Shown here: positions 7,107 through 15,967 of the stretch, piece after piece | How the letters are laid out: the number at the start of each line of letters is the position of its first letter | How positions within the stretch are numbered: position 1 is the first letter of the stretch | Source: Candidatus Poribacteria bacterium | GTDB taxonomy: Bacteria; Poribacteria; WGA-4E; WGA-3G | DNA length: 32,520 nucleotides | Direction of reading: 5' to 3' | Assembly (NCBI GenBank): GCA_009839975.1 | Contig: VXOP01000287.1 | Coordinates: 1 to 32,520 of the forward strand | The notes under the pieces: generated by a model | The model's input: only the letters and a program-made list of their open reading frames with translations | Told to the model about the DNA's origin: nothing | Database searches by the model: none | Translations under genes and position numbers: made by a program

Positions 7107-9617
7107 ATGGAAAAAGATGATGTTGAACTAATTCAGAGTACACTTTCTGGTGATGAGGATGCCTTCAGCGATCTGTTCAGGAAATATGAAAAACGTATTC
7201 ATGCTTTTGTATGGCGAAAAATAGGAGATTTCCATTTCGCTGAAGAAATCACACAAGATGCTTTTCTTCAGGCTCATAATAAACTTACTTCGCTGGAAAA
7301 TCCGAACCAGTTTATAGGATGGCTCTATGTTATCGCAGACCGACTTTGCACAGCATGGTTACGAAAAAAGAAAATGACGATACAATCGCTGGAAACCACC
7401 AGTGAAGAGGCACTGGAAAAAACCGCTTATGCCAATTATATTGCAGAACAACGTGAAGCAACATCTGCTGAGTCTCGTCGTGACATAGTAGATAGTCTAC
7501 TGGAAATGCTACCGGAGCGTGAACGCACGGTGATAATCCTCTACTACCTTGGAGAAATGAGCTGTGAAGCGATAGGAAAGTTTCTAAGTGTGTCTCCGAA
7601 CACTGTCAAAAGTCGACTTCAACGGGGGCGGAATCGTTTACGGATTACCGTTGACATCGAAACATTACCTGATTATTTATACCAAGTTAGAAGCAGTATT
7701 ATTGCATCTGAAAACAAAAACCAAAGTTTACCAAAAGGAAACAAGACAATGGAAAGAAACTTAACCCAAGAAGTTATGCAATGGAACTTACCTGAAGATG
7801 CTAAAGCACGTCTCGGTAAAGGTAGGATATACGAATTCCAGTATTCTCCCGATGGTGCTATACTTGCTGTGGCGAGTAGTATCGGTATTTGGTTATACGA
7901 CACATCAACATATCAAGAGATAAGTCTTCTCACAGAACATACGAGTGTAGTCGACTGCCTTGCGTTTAGTCTGGATAGACGCACTTTTGCGAGTGGAAGC
8001 AAAGACGGCACCATTCTGCTATGGGGGTATAAGCCTTCCGATGGTAGTGTGAGTGTGCAAACAAAGCTCACCGTGGATAGAAGGGTACTCTCAGGCCTGA
8101 ACCTGGCATTCAGTCCTGATGGGAAGACACTTGCAAGTGGAACTGGTGATACTATCCAGTTTTGGGATACCATCACAGGAGAACAGAAGTCAGAACTCAC
8201 TTCTTTCAATACTTTCTTATCCTTTAGTCCGGACGGAACGACAATAATTGTTTGTGAGGATCGGAAGGGTACAATCAGTCTGTGGAATCCAATAACCGGT
8301 AAACCCGATAAAACGATACCAGGACATATAGATCGTATACATAGTGTTGCGTTGAGTCCGAATGGTAAAACAATCGCTATGGGTAGCGAAAATGGTCCTA
8401 TTCATCTCTACGACTTAGACACAATCGAAAACAAAATAACACTCTCCGGACATGAGCGGCAAGTTCAGAGTCTTGTATTCAGTTCGGACGGTAAAATGCT
8501 TGTGAGTGGAAGTTTGGATCAAACAGTACGACTGTGGGATGTCAACACAGGTGAACACAAGCAAACAATGACGGGTCACACAGATTGGGTCCAAAGTGTT
8601 GCGCTGAGTCCGAATGGAAAAACAATCGCAAGTGGAGGCGGCGATGATACTATCCGATTCTGGGATATAGACACAGGTACTCCGATAAATATAGTCACTG
8701 GACATACGCCTTGGATCGGTGCTATCGCATTCAGTCCCCATAATAAAGAGACAATCACAATTGAAAATGGTGATGGTACTATCCTATTCTGGCATGCAGA
8801 CACAGGACAACACATCAAAACCCTCAATGAGTTTAGGGATGCGGTGTCAAGTGGTGCAGTACGAAATATAGAGTTCTCTCCAGATGGAAATATACTCGCT
8901 TGGGGCGATGACGGCATGCGTCTATGGGATGAGGACACAAACGAGTACAAAATGATACTCAAGATAAGCGAGTGGGGTACCCACAGTGTGGCACTCAGCC
9001 CCGACGGAAATATAATCGCTATTGCGTTCGACAAGGGCAATCTTATCAAATTGTGTATGCCCGCAAGTGAACAAGAGCTGACACTCACTGGACATACGGA
9101 GGGCATTTTCGGCTTGGCATTTAGTCCTGACAGTAAAACCCTCGCGAGTACAAGTGATGATGACACTATCCGCCTCTGGGATGCACAAACAGGAAAGATC
9201 ACAGAGGTATTTGCTTTAGATAGTACTTGGAGAAGAGACGTTGTAGATTGGTGGAAAGCTAGTGCTTGGTGGGGACTTGCATTCAGTCCGGATGGTAAGA
9301 CCCTCGCTGTTGGTGGTGGTGAAATTATCCTCTTATGGGATATAGATACTGGTAATACCATGATGAGGCTCATCATGCCTTCGCATCGGGTGTTTGATTT
9401 AGCATTCAGTCCGGATGGTAAAACCCTCGCAAGCGGGGGTTTTGAGAGTAACATCAACTTATGGGACCCACACACCGGCAAGCACAAGAAAACATTGACA
9501 GGACACACAGATTGGGTTAGTGCCATCGTGTTCAGTCCGGATGGTAAATCTCTCGGCAGTAGAGGTGACGATGGCACTGTCCTCATCTGGAAGGTAAATC
9601 CTTATGTACACGAGTAA
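7107..9617 (+). CDS. ECF sigma factor fused to a 14-repeat WD40 domain, without membrane helix
   Basis: 836 residues from ATG 7107, with GAGAGG at 7095-7100 six bases upstream; a GTG at 7104 is less well placed. Sigma region 2 is at about 16-90 and region 4 at about 131-182 (MSCEAIGKFLSVSPNTVKSR). Unlike the first paralogue there is no hydrophobic helix: about 30 residues after region 4 it enters ERNLTQEVMQWNLPEDAKAR and then 14 WD40 repeats (about 240-836). Both parts should be cytoplasmic. Several blades are degenerate, for example the eleventh, which has a Trp-rich insertion (WRRDVVDWWKASAWW). Its last 14 bases overlap the next gene. The missing membrane segment heads that next protein, suggesting this gene arose when a WD40 module was inserted into a sigma-TM-WD40 gene. 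Confidence 0.88.
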   Translation: MEKDDVELIQSTLSGDEDAFSDLFRKYEKRIHAFVWRKIGDFHFAEEITQDAFLQAHNKLTSLENPNQFIGWLYVIADRLCTAWLRKKKMTIQSLETTSEEALEKTAYANYIAEQREATSAESRRDIVDSLLEMLPERERTVIILYYLGEMSCEAIGKFLSVSPNTVKSRLQRGRNRLRITVDIETLPDYLYQVRSSIIASENKNQSLPKGNKTMERNLTQEVMQWNLPEDAKARLGKGRIYEFQYSPDGAILAVASSIGIWLYDTSTYQEISLLTEHTSVVDCLAFSLDRRTFASGSKDGTILLWGYKPSDGSVSVQTKLTVDRRVLSGLNLAFSPDGKTLASGTGDTIQFWDTITGEQKSELTSFNTFLSFSPDGTTIIVCEDRKGTISLWNPITGKPDKTIPGHIDRIHSVALSPNGKTIAMGSENGPIHLYDLDTIENKITLSGHERQVQSLVFSSDGKMLVSGSLDQTVRLWDVNTGEHKQTMTGHTDWVQSVALSPNGKTIASGGGDDTIRFWDIDTGTPINIVTGHTPWIGAIAFSPHNKETITIENGDGTILFWHADTGQHIKTLNEFRDAVSSGAVRNIEFSPDGNILAWGDDGMRLWDEDTNEYKMILKISEWGTHSVALSPDGNIIAIAFDKGNLIKLCMPASEQELTLTGHTEGIFGLAFSPDSKTLASTSDDDTIRLWDAQTGKITEVFALDSTWRRDVVDWWKASAWWGLAFSPDGKTLAVGGGEIILLWDIDTGNTMMRLIMPSHRVFDLAFSPDGKTLASGGFESNINLWDPHTGKHKKTLTGHTDWVSAIVFSPDGKSLGSRGDDGTVLIWKVNPYVHE

Positions 9618-11676
9618 ACCCTTGCTACCTTTTGCAGCTTTAGGTGCATCTGCTATTTTGGTTATCTTGCTGATGGGTGCAAACAAGCAATTCACCGCTA
9701 ATTTTCAGATACCATATAGTGTTGATGCACGATCAGAACCTACGATTGAAATCGTCAATGCACCAGTCATTCAAAATCATCAATCAAAACCCCAATTGCA
9801 AAACCGAATTGGTGGCAATAAAAGAAGCAAAGACAGTAACGACGGTCTAACAGAAGGAACAGAAAAAGTGGAATACAACTTAACACAAGATGCAATGCAA
9901 TGGAATCTGCCTGAAGATGCTAAAGCACGTATCGGTAAGGGTAGCATAAATGAGATACAGTATTCTCCTGATGGTAAATTTCTCGCTGTTGCGAGTGGTA
10001 TCGGCATTTGGTTATACGACACAACAACACATCAAGAAGTCGCCTTGCTTACAGAACATGTGAAACAAGTTGACAGTTTGGCATTTAGTGCTGATGGACA
10101 CATCTTGGCGAGTGGAAGTGCCGATGCCATTATTCTGTGGGACAGAAGTACCGGTGCACAAACAAGACTCACCGGACATACACATTGGATTTCAAGCCTG
10201 GCATTCAGTCCGGATGGAAAAACACTCGCGAGTGATAGCAGGGACGGTACTATCCGATTATGGGATGTCATCACAGGAGATCAGAAATATTCGCTCAAGA
10301 AAGATTCGGATGGTGCCACTGTGTTATCATTCACACCAGACGGACAGACGCTTGTAAGCGTGAGTTGGTGGGACAGCAAAATTAGTTTATTGAACCCGAT
10401 CACAGGTGAACACAAGAAAACACTCGCTATGCATCCCGATTGCTTTCCTACAGGCACGGAGTTCAGTCCGGATGGGAAAATAGTTGCGATTGGCAGTGAA
10501 GGTGGCACGATCTATCTCCACGACTTAAACACAGGTGAACTCAAGATGGAACTCATCGGACATAGGGAGCATGTTGATAACTTAGCCTTTAGTCCAGAGG
10601 GAAAAACAATTGCGACTTCATCACATATAGACGAAACAATTCGTCTGTGGAATATTCACACGGGTGAACACAAGCTAACACTCAATGCACATACGCGGTA
10701 TGTTCGAGGTTTAGCATTCAGTCCTGATGGAAAAACACTTGTGAGTGGAAGTGGCGATGGCACTATCCGATTCTGGGATGCACGCACAGGTGACGAAAAG
10801 TATAAAATCACTGGATATTCGGAATATGTCTATAGTGTAACATTCAATCACGATGGTGACATCATTGCCAGTGGATCTACCAATGGAATTATTAGTTTGT
10901 GGGATGTAGAGACAAAACAACATATCAGAACGCTCAATGGGTCAAAAAATGGGTTTAAGGATCCCGCTGACAGTCTGGTGTTCAGTCCTGATGGAAATAT
11001 ACTCGCTTGTGGACACGATGGCATCAAACTTTGGGATGTAGATACTGGTGAACACAAGAAAACACTTGTTGGACATACGGATACTGTTGAATCTGTAGCA
11101 TTCAGTCCGGATGGGAAGATCCTTGCAAGTGGTAGTTCCGACACGACTATCCGCCTCTGGGATGCACACACTGGCAAACACAAGCAAACACTTATTGGAC
11201 ATACAAATGGGGTTAGCAGTGTCTCGTTCAGTCCAGATGGAGTTATCCTCGGGAGTGGCAGTGCCGATGGATCCGTACGTCTTTGGGACGTTGGTAGTGG
11301 AAAAATTAAAATGACATTTATCGGGCACAAAGGATGGGTCGAAAGTATCTCGTTTAGTCCAAACGGAAAAATCATCGCAAGCGCAGACGATGACGAGGTA
11401 ATTCATCTATGGGAAATAGACACAGGTAAAACCGAGTTTACGATTGTTGGACATAGAGACTGGGTATACAGTTTAGCGTTCAGTCCGGATGGAAAAACAA
11501 TTGCATTTGGTTGTCTTGACGCCACGATCCACTTATGGGATATAAAGACAGGTGAACACAAGCAAACGTTGACTGGTCATACATTTCGGGTCAAAAGTTT
11601 AGCGTTTAGTCCTGATGGGAAAACCCTCGTGAGCGGCGGTGATGATGGGTCTGTGCTTCTCTGGGAGATAGAATAG
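9604..11676 (+). CDS. Membrane-anchored 14-repeat WD40 protein lacking the sigma domain
   Basis: 690 residues; ATG 9604 lies 14 bases inside the preceding gene in another frame, with GGAAGG (9589-9594) nine bases upstream, so coupled translation is likely. The first residues (YTSKPLLPF, then a helix at about 8-26 ending ILVILLMG) align with residues 216-240 of the first paralogue. The linker shares TIEIV, NHQSKPQ and LTEGTEKVE with it. Residues about 112-690 form 14 WD40 repeats. The N-terminal helix could be an anchor or an uncleaved signal, exporting the propellers. It amounts to a sigma-TM-WD40 protein minus its sigma domain. It may act as a partner or decoy sensor for the sigma-WD40 proteins; this is unproven. 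Confidence 0.87.
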   Translation: MYTSKPLLPFAALGASAILVILLMGANKQFTANFQIPYSVDARSEPTIEIVNAPVIQNHQSKPQLQNRIGGNKRSKDSNDGLTEGTEKVEYNLTQDAMQWNLPEDAKARIGKGSINEIQYSPDGKFLAVASGIGIWLYDTTTHQEVALLTEHVKQVDSLAFSADGHILASGSADAIILWDRSTGAQTRLTGHTHWISSLAFSPDGKTLASDSRDGTIRLWDVITGDQKYSLKKDSDGATVLSFTPDGQTLVSVSWWDSKISLLNPITGEHKKTLAMHPDCFPTGTEFSPDGKIVAIGSEGGTIYLHDLNTGELKMELIGHREHVDNLAFSPEGKTIATSSHIDETIRLWNIHTGEHKLTLNAHTRYVRGLAFSPDGKTLVSGSGDGTIRFWDARTGDEKYKITGYSEYVYSVTFNHDGDIIASGSTNGIISLWDVETKQHIRTLNGSKNGFKDPADSLVFSPDGNILACGHDGIKLWDVDTGEHKKTLVGHTDTVESVAFSPDGKILASGSSDTTIRLWDAHTGKHKQTLIGHTNGVSSVSFSPDGVILGSGSADGSVRLWDVGSGKIKMTFIGHKGWVESISFSPNGKIIASADDDEVIHLWEIDTGKTEFTIVGHRDWVYSLAFSPDGKTIAFGCLDATIHLWDIKTGEHKQTLTGHTFRVKSLAFSPDGKTLVSGGDDGSVLLWEIE

Positions 11677-11758
11677 AAGGATAACTATGGTGAATTATTG
11701 AAATAACACTACTGTTCGTAATCGGTTTTCTACGATTCAGTTAAAAGCAATTTTTTCA

Positions 11759-12373
11759 TTAGAGAGATCCATTTATAATATCGCTCACCTTCACACCGAG
11801 GCATGCCAAGTCGTCCTCATAATAATTCAGAACAGATTGCACATAGCCAAATCGGTACAATGCGCGATCTAAAGTTCTCATATCAACTTTGTTATCTTTT
11901 GCAACTTTCCGACAAAATTCTACATAACGTCCCCAAACACCTTCACCTTTTTCTTTGCCAACAGCCCTTAATGCATGAATATCATAAATTGGATACTTGT
12001 CCTTGTGAAAAAAATGTAGTATAGCAGATGCAATCGCCCAGTCAATCCTTTTTAGTTCACGTAAAGGATTAATACTTTCATACGGATCTGTAGCCTTGAA
12101 TGATGCAGATGTTTTCTCTTTAACAAGTTTTTCACTGTTGTTTTTGATGATTCTGTTAGCATTACGGGGAGATTTCCATTTTGCAAGTATTTCCAATTCG
12201 GATTTCGTGAGATGTCCCTGTTTGTAGATACTTTCTTTGAGTTCTAACAACTTTTTTTCACGTGTAAAGTTCTCAATATAATAGGTCTGTGCTATATCTA
12301 TATAACAATTCGCCCAGCAACATATTTTTTCTTTACGTTGATCGGTTTTGGGAGTGTCAAATAGCAAGTCCAT
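11759..12373 (-). CDS. Hypothetical protein, possibly DNA-glycosylase-like (helical HhH type)
   Basis: 204 residues, predicted mostly helical. AAAGGAT lies 11 bases before its ATG. The block at about 110-150 (IDWAIASAILHFF, KYPIYDIHALRAVG) resembles the part of OGG/HhH-GPD glycosylases where a helix-hairpin-helix precedes the catalytic Asp, here the D of PIYDIHAL. I see no clear catalytic Lys at the expected place, so base-excision activity is uncertain. No signal peptide or membrane segment. It follows the Stf0 gene by 87 bases on the same strand and ends tail-to-tail with the WD40 array. Treat as a conserved hypothetical with a fold-level guess. Confidence 0.4.
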   Translation of the reverse strand: MDLLFDTPKTDQRKEKICCWANCYIDIAQTYYIENFTREKKLLELKESIYKQGHLTKSELEILAKWKSPRNANRIIKNNSEKLVKEKTSASFKATDPYESINPLRELKRIDWAIASAILHFFHKDKYPIYDIHALRAVGKEKGEGVWGRYVEFCRKVAKDNKVDMRTLDRALYRFGYVQSVLNYYEDDLACLGVKVSDIINGSL

Positions 12374-12460
12374 TTGTATTGGTATCCTTTGTTAATGTTA
12401 GATCAACACTTCATGCACGTGGTAAGCTACGGACAACAATTTGGATTAAATCGTTATTCA

Positions 12461-13111
12461 TTAGCGATAGGGATCCACGATCTGATTGTATAAGTCTTGA
12501 TCCCATTCCGTATCTTGACGTGTAACCCAAACTTTAGGTTCACTCGGTGTGTCGCAGATCTCAAGAAATTCAAGGACTTTCTTGATGATATCTTTTTGCT
12601 GTGTTTCTGTTTCTAAGTCTTTATACCAAACTGTTAAGGGAATAATCTTGTTTTCTTCAAAATAATATCCCCACGACATATCCTGTGCAGTCAATTCAAG
12701 TGTGCTGTATGCGATCTCATCACGCGTGATTTTGATCTGATTAAGGTCGTCATTTTTCCGATTTTTATCTGTCTCATAAAAGCAATTGCGTTTGTGAGCT
12801 TTCAAAAGGGAGATGGCTTGTTTTATTTTGTTTTCCCTGCGGAGCCAGATGCATTTCACGTTTTTAAAATCTATAAACTTTTCAACGATATGCTTTTCTG
12901 TGGACATTACTTGTATACCACAAACTCCATTCGGTGAAGTGGAAACGGATATGTATTTTTGATACGTTGCTGGGTCGGTTATATCCAAGCCTTTTAGCGA
13001 TTCGTGTCCTTCATGGTATTCTCTCGGATATCCTGCTATATCTGACGAAACCAACAAGTCACATAAAACGGTACTGCGTGTGCGGGGTGTTGCACAGATA
13101 ACATAGTTCAT
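12461..13111 (-). CDS. Stf0-family sulfotransferase
   Basis: 216 residues. The N-terminal CATPRTRSTVLCDLL (6-20) is the 5'-phosphosulfate-binding loop that holds PAPS, and AGYPREYH right after it is the Stf0 signature. LRRENKIKQAISLLKAHK at about 125-142 supplies the Arg/Ser of the 3'-phosphate site. The family's founding member sulfates trehalose in mycobacteria; in other bacteria the acceptor is a glycan or glycolipid not predictable from sequence. It starts 54 bases downstream of proS. No signal peptide, so a cytoplasmic enzyme. Slightly short for the family, with both PAPS motifs present. Confidence 0.8.
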   Translation of the reverse strand: MNYVICATPRTRSTVLCDLLVSSDIAGYPREYHEGHESLKGLDITDPATYQKYISVSTSPNGVCGIQVMSTEKHIVEKFIDFKNVKCIWLRRENKIKQAISLLKAHKRNCFYETDKNRKNDDLNQIKITRDEIAYSTLELTAQDMSWGYYFEENKIIPLTVWYKDLETETQQKDIIKKVLEFLEICDTPSEPKVWVTRQDTEWDQDLYNQIVDPYR

Positions 13112-13165
13112 ATATTCATTCTAAAAAGATTCGTTTATTATTTTTTAGGTAGTAAGTGGGTTATG

Positions 13166-14602
13166 TTAGTATGCCCGCGCGAAAATCGTGATCTCATCCG
13201 CTTCTGTGCCGCAGACAATACACGTCCCACCACCATCAGGCTGCTCTATCGGGATACATCGGATAGTTGCTTGTGTCTCTTCTTTGACCTTATCTTCACA
13301 TTCAGCATTGCCACACCACCATGCGCGTGCAAAACCGTTTTCAATAGTTCCCTTAAATTCATCATAGTCTTTAGGTTCAAAAGTGTTTGCATCACGAAAT
13401 TCGGTTGCGCGTTTTAACATGTCCGACTGAATCGTCTCAAGCATCTTACTCGCTGTCTCTGCAACATCAGCAATTGGGATGAACGATTTGCCCTCTTTAC
13501 CGGGTATATCGCGTCTCGCAAAGACCACTTGTTCGTTTTCAATGTCGCGTGGACCGATCTCAAGACGCAAAGGCACACCTTTGAGTTCCCACTCGTTAAA
13601 TCGCCATCCGGGTGAATACTCGTATCGGTCATCAACATGGTAGCGAATGTCGCCTAAGGTTCCACAGATAAGATCAACGGTTTCTGTGACGACCTGTTTC
13701 GCATCCTCGTTGTTTTTGGGTATGATCGGCACAATGACAAGCTGCGTGGGAGCAAGCCGTGGGGGTAGGACTAAACCTTGATCGTCTCCGTGTGCCATGA
13801 TAATCGCACCAATCATGCGGGTGCTAACACCCCAACTGGTTGTCCAGCAGTGTTGTTGTTTCTGGTTCGCGTCAAGATACTGTATATCAAAAGCTTTAGC
13901 GAAGTTCTGTCCGAGGTCGTGTGAAGTGCCAGCTTGAAGCGCGCGTTTATCACCCATCATCGCCTCAATCGTATAAGATGTTAAGGCACCGGGGAACTTT
14001 TCACTATCACTTTTGCGACCGGGAATGACCGGTATCGCTGCTTCGTTGACTGCAAAGTCGGTATAGATGCCAAGGATACGGAGCGTTTCCTCCTCAGCTT
14101 CTTCATGTGTCGCGTGTGCAGTATGTCCTTCTTGCCAGAAAAACTCCGTCGTCCGGAGGAAAAGTCGGGGACGTAACTCCCATCGCACCACGTTTCCCCA
14201 CTGATTGATTAGCACGGGTAGGTCTCGGTAAGATTGTATCCACTGACTATACATATAACCGATGATGGTTTCAGATGTTGGACGGACGACAAGCGGTTCT
14301 TCCAGTTCTTTCCCACCGCCATGTGTTACGACTGCCAGTTCAGGTTTGAAACCTTCTACGTGCTCCGCTTCTTTCTCAATGAAACTCATCGGAATGAAAA
14401 GCGGGAATGCAGCGTTCTGGTGTCCTGTGGCTTTGAAGCGGATATCCATCTGTTCCTTGACGTTTTCCCAGAGCGCGTAGCCGTAAGGACGCACAACCAT
14501 GCACCCGCGCACGGGTGCATAGTCTGCCATCTCTGCCTGTCGGATGACCTGCGTATACCATTTTGAGTAGTCTTCACTACGAGGTGTAATTTTATCAAAC
14601 AT
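13166..14602 (-). CDS. proS: Prolyl-tRNA synthetase, archaeal/eukaryotic-like type
   Basis: 478 residues. Class II synthetase charging tRNA-Pro. The class II core runs from AAFPLFIPMSF through motif 2 (VRWELRPRLFLRTTEFFWQEGH) to motif 3 (GVSTRMIGAIIMAHGDD). The anticodon-binding domain begins near LAPTQLVIVPI. The C-terminal domain holds WCGNAEC and CIVC cysteines for zinc and ends in a Tyr (FARAY), as in the archaeal/eukaryotic-like ProRS. There is no editing insertion of the bacterial type between motifs 2 and 3. It starts 51 bases after pgk. A tRNA-Pro(GGG) gene lies elsewhere in this window. Confidence 0.95.
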   Translation of the reverse strand: MFDKITPRSEDYSKWYTQVIRQAEMADYAPVRGCMVVRPYGYALWENVKEQMDIRFKATGHQNAAFPLFIPMSFIEKEAEHVEGFKPELAVVTHGGGKELEEPLVVRPTSETIIGYMYSQWIQSYRDLPVLINQWGNVVRWELRPRLFLRTTEFFWQEGHTAHATHEEAEEETLRILGIYTDFAVNEAAIPVIPGRKSDSEKFPGALTSYTIEAMMGDKRALQAGTSHDLGQNFAKAFDIQYLDANQKQQHCWTTSWGVSTRMIGAIIMAHGDDQGLVLPPRLAPTQLVIVPIIPKNNEDAKQVVTETVDLICGTLGDIRYHVDDRYEYSPGWRFNEWELKGVPLRLEIGPRDIENEQVVFARRDIPGKEGKSFIPIADVAETASKMLETIQSDMLKRATEFRDANTFEPKDYDEFKGTIENGFARAWWCGNAECEDKVKEETQATIRCIPIEQPDGGGTCIVCGTEADEITIFARAY

Positions 14603-14653
14603 AATTTTGTTCTCAGTTTACTGATAGTCAGATTTTATTGAGTATTATTCCGA

Positions 14654-15847
14654 TTAGGATTTGTCAGTTAATGCGGTAATTCCCGGCAAAGACTTTCCTT
14701 CTAAGAACTCCAATGATGCGCCGCCACCAGTGGAAACGTGTGTAATGCGATCAGCGACACCAGCCTGCTGTATCGCTGCGACGCAATCTCCACCACCGAT
14801 AATGCTAACAGAATCGGAGGCTGCGATCTGCTGAGCAACGGCTATTGTGCCGTTAGCAAATTTTTCAAACTCATAGACACCTAAAGGTCCATTCCATACG
14901 ACCGTTTTCGCATTGGTGATTCGTTCACCAAATACTGCGACAGTTTTAGGACCGATATCCAGTCCTTGCCATTCATCAGGGATACTTACTTCATCTACAA
15001 CTTTAGATTCGGTTTCAGGTTCAAATGTTTTTCCAACGACGTGGTCTGCTGGTAAAACAACGGTATCTGAAAATCCACGCTTTTTGATTAACGCTGCTGC
15101 CACGTCAAGTTTCTCTGTTTCAACAAGCGAATTGCCAACTGAAACACCCATTGCAGCGAGGAACGTGTAAGCCATACCGCCACCGATCAATAGACTATCA
15201 ACCTTATCCAATAGGTTCTCAATCAGTGTGATTTTATCTGATATTTTTGCTCCACCCAGGATTGCAACATAAGGACGTTGGGGATTCTCAAGACTCATAC
15301 TGAGATAATGCATCTCGCGTGCCATGAGTATACCCGCGACACACGGTGTCAGGAAATGTGTAACGCCTTCTGTTGAAGCATGTGCACGATGTGCCGTGCC
15401 GAAAGCATCGTTAACATACACATCTGCAAGCGATGAGAGTTTTTCAGCAAACACTGGGTCGTTATCCGTTTCTTCTGCATAAAATCGCACATTTTCAAGA
15501 AGCAGCATTTCACCGTTTTCTAATGATTCAACAGCATTTTCTACGATTTCACCGATGCAGTCGTTAACATGCGTAACACGTTTTCCAAGTTTTCGACTCA
15601 GTGCTACAGCAATTGGTTCAGTAGAAAACGTCTCGCGGTCAGTAGCGGAGCCTACTATGGGTCTACCTAAGTGTGTCATCAGGATGACTTTCGCATTACG
15701 GTGAATTAGGTCTAAAAGTGTCGGTAAAGCAGCAGTAATACGGGTTTCATCAGTGATTTTACCGTCTTGGATAGGGACGTTAAAATCCACACGGACGAGA
15801 ACCCGTTTCCCTGTTACATCAATATCTGCTAATTCAAGCTTTGCCAT
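14654..15847 (-). CDS. pgk: Phosphoglycerate kinase
   Basis: 397 residues, normal length. Transfers phosphate between 1,3-bisphosphoglycerate and ADP in glycolysis. RVDFNVPIQDGKITDETRI near the N-terminus, HLGRP, LLLENVRFYAEE, NDAFGTAHRAHAS, GGAKISDKI, WNGPLGVYEF, and the C-terminal IGGGDCVAAI and HVSTGGGASLEFLEGK are all intact. Downstream proS is close. Upstream is a 120-base gap containing a stem-loop (15890-15915: GTGTGAGTAG, GAAA, CTATTCACAT). That gap separates it from the Rpn-like gene, so pgk may have its own promoter. Confidence 0.97.
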   Translation of the reverse strand: MAKLELADIDVTGKRVLVRVDFNVPIQDGKITDETRITAALPTLLDLIHRNAKVILMTHLGRPIVGSATDRETFSTEPIAVALSRKLGKRVTHVNDCIGEIVENAVESLENGEMLLLENVRFYAEETDNDPVFAEKLSSLADVYVNDAFGTAHRAHASTEGVTHFLTPCVAGILMAREMHYLSMSLENPQRPYVAILGGAKISDKITLIENLLDKVDSLLIGGGMAYTFLAAMGVSVGNSLVETEKLDVAAALIKKRGFSDTVVLPADHVVGKTFEPETESKVVDEVSIPDEWQGLDIGPKTVAVFGERITNAKTVVWNGPLGVYEFEKFANGTIAVAQQIAASDSVSIIGGGDCVAAIQQAGVADRITHVSTGGGASLEFLEGKSLPGITALTDKS

Positions 15848-15967
15848 ATTCTTCTACTGTCCTACGAATATGTTACTTTTAACTTGGCACGTGTGAGTAG
15901 GAAACTATTCACATGCGATAAAAATAATATAGAACATGCTTTTTTCTGATCGTAAACCTATCTATAT

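Noticed and set aside
8576-9586. 336-codon open frame on the minus strand inside the second sigma-WD40 gene, with similar ones elsewhere in the array
   Set aside because: The repeated WD40 codon pattern keeps the antisense frame open. The translation is a low-complexity echo (PSGLNA, PVSISH) with no ribosome site.
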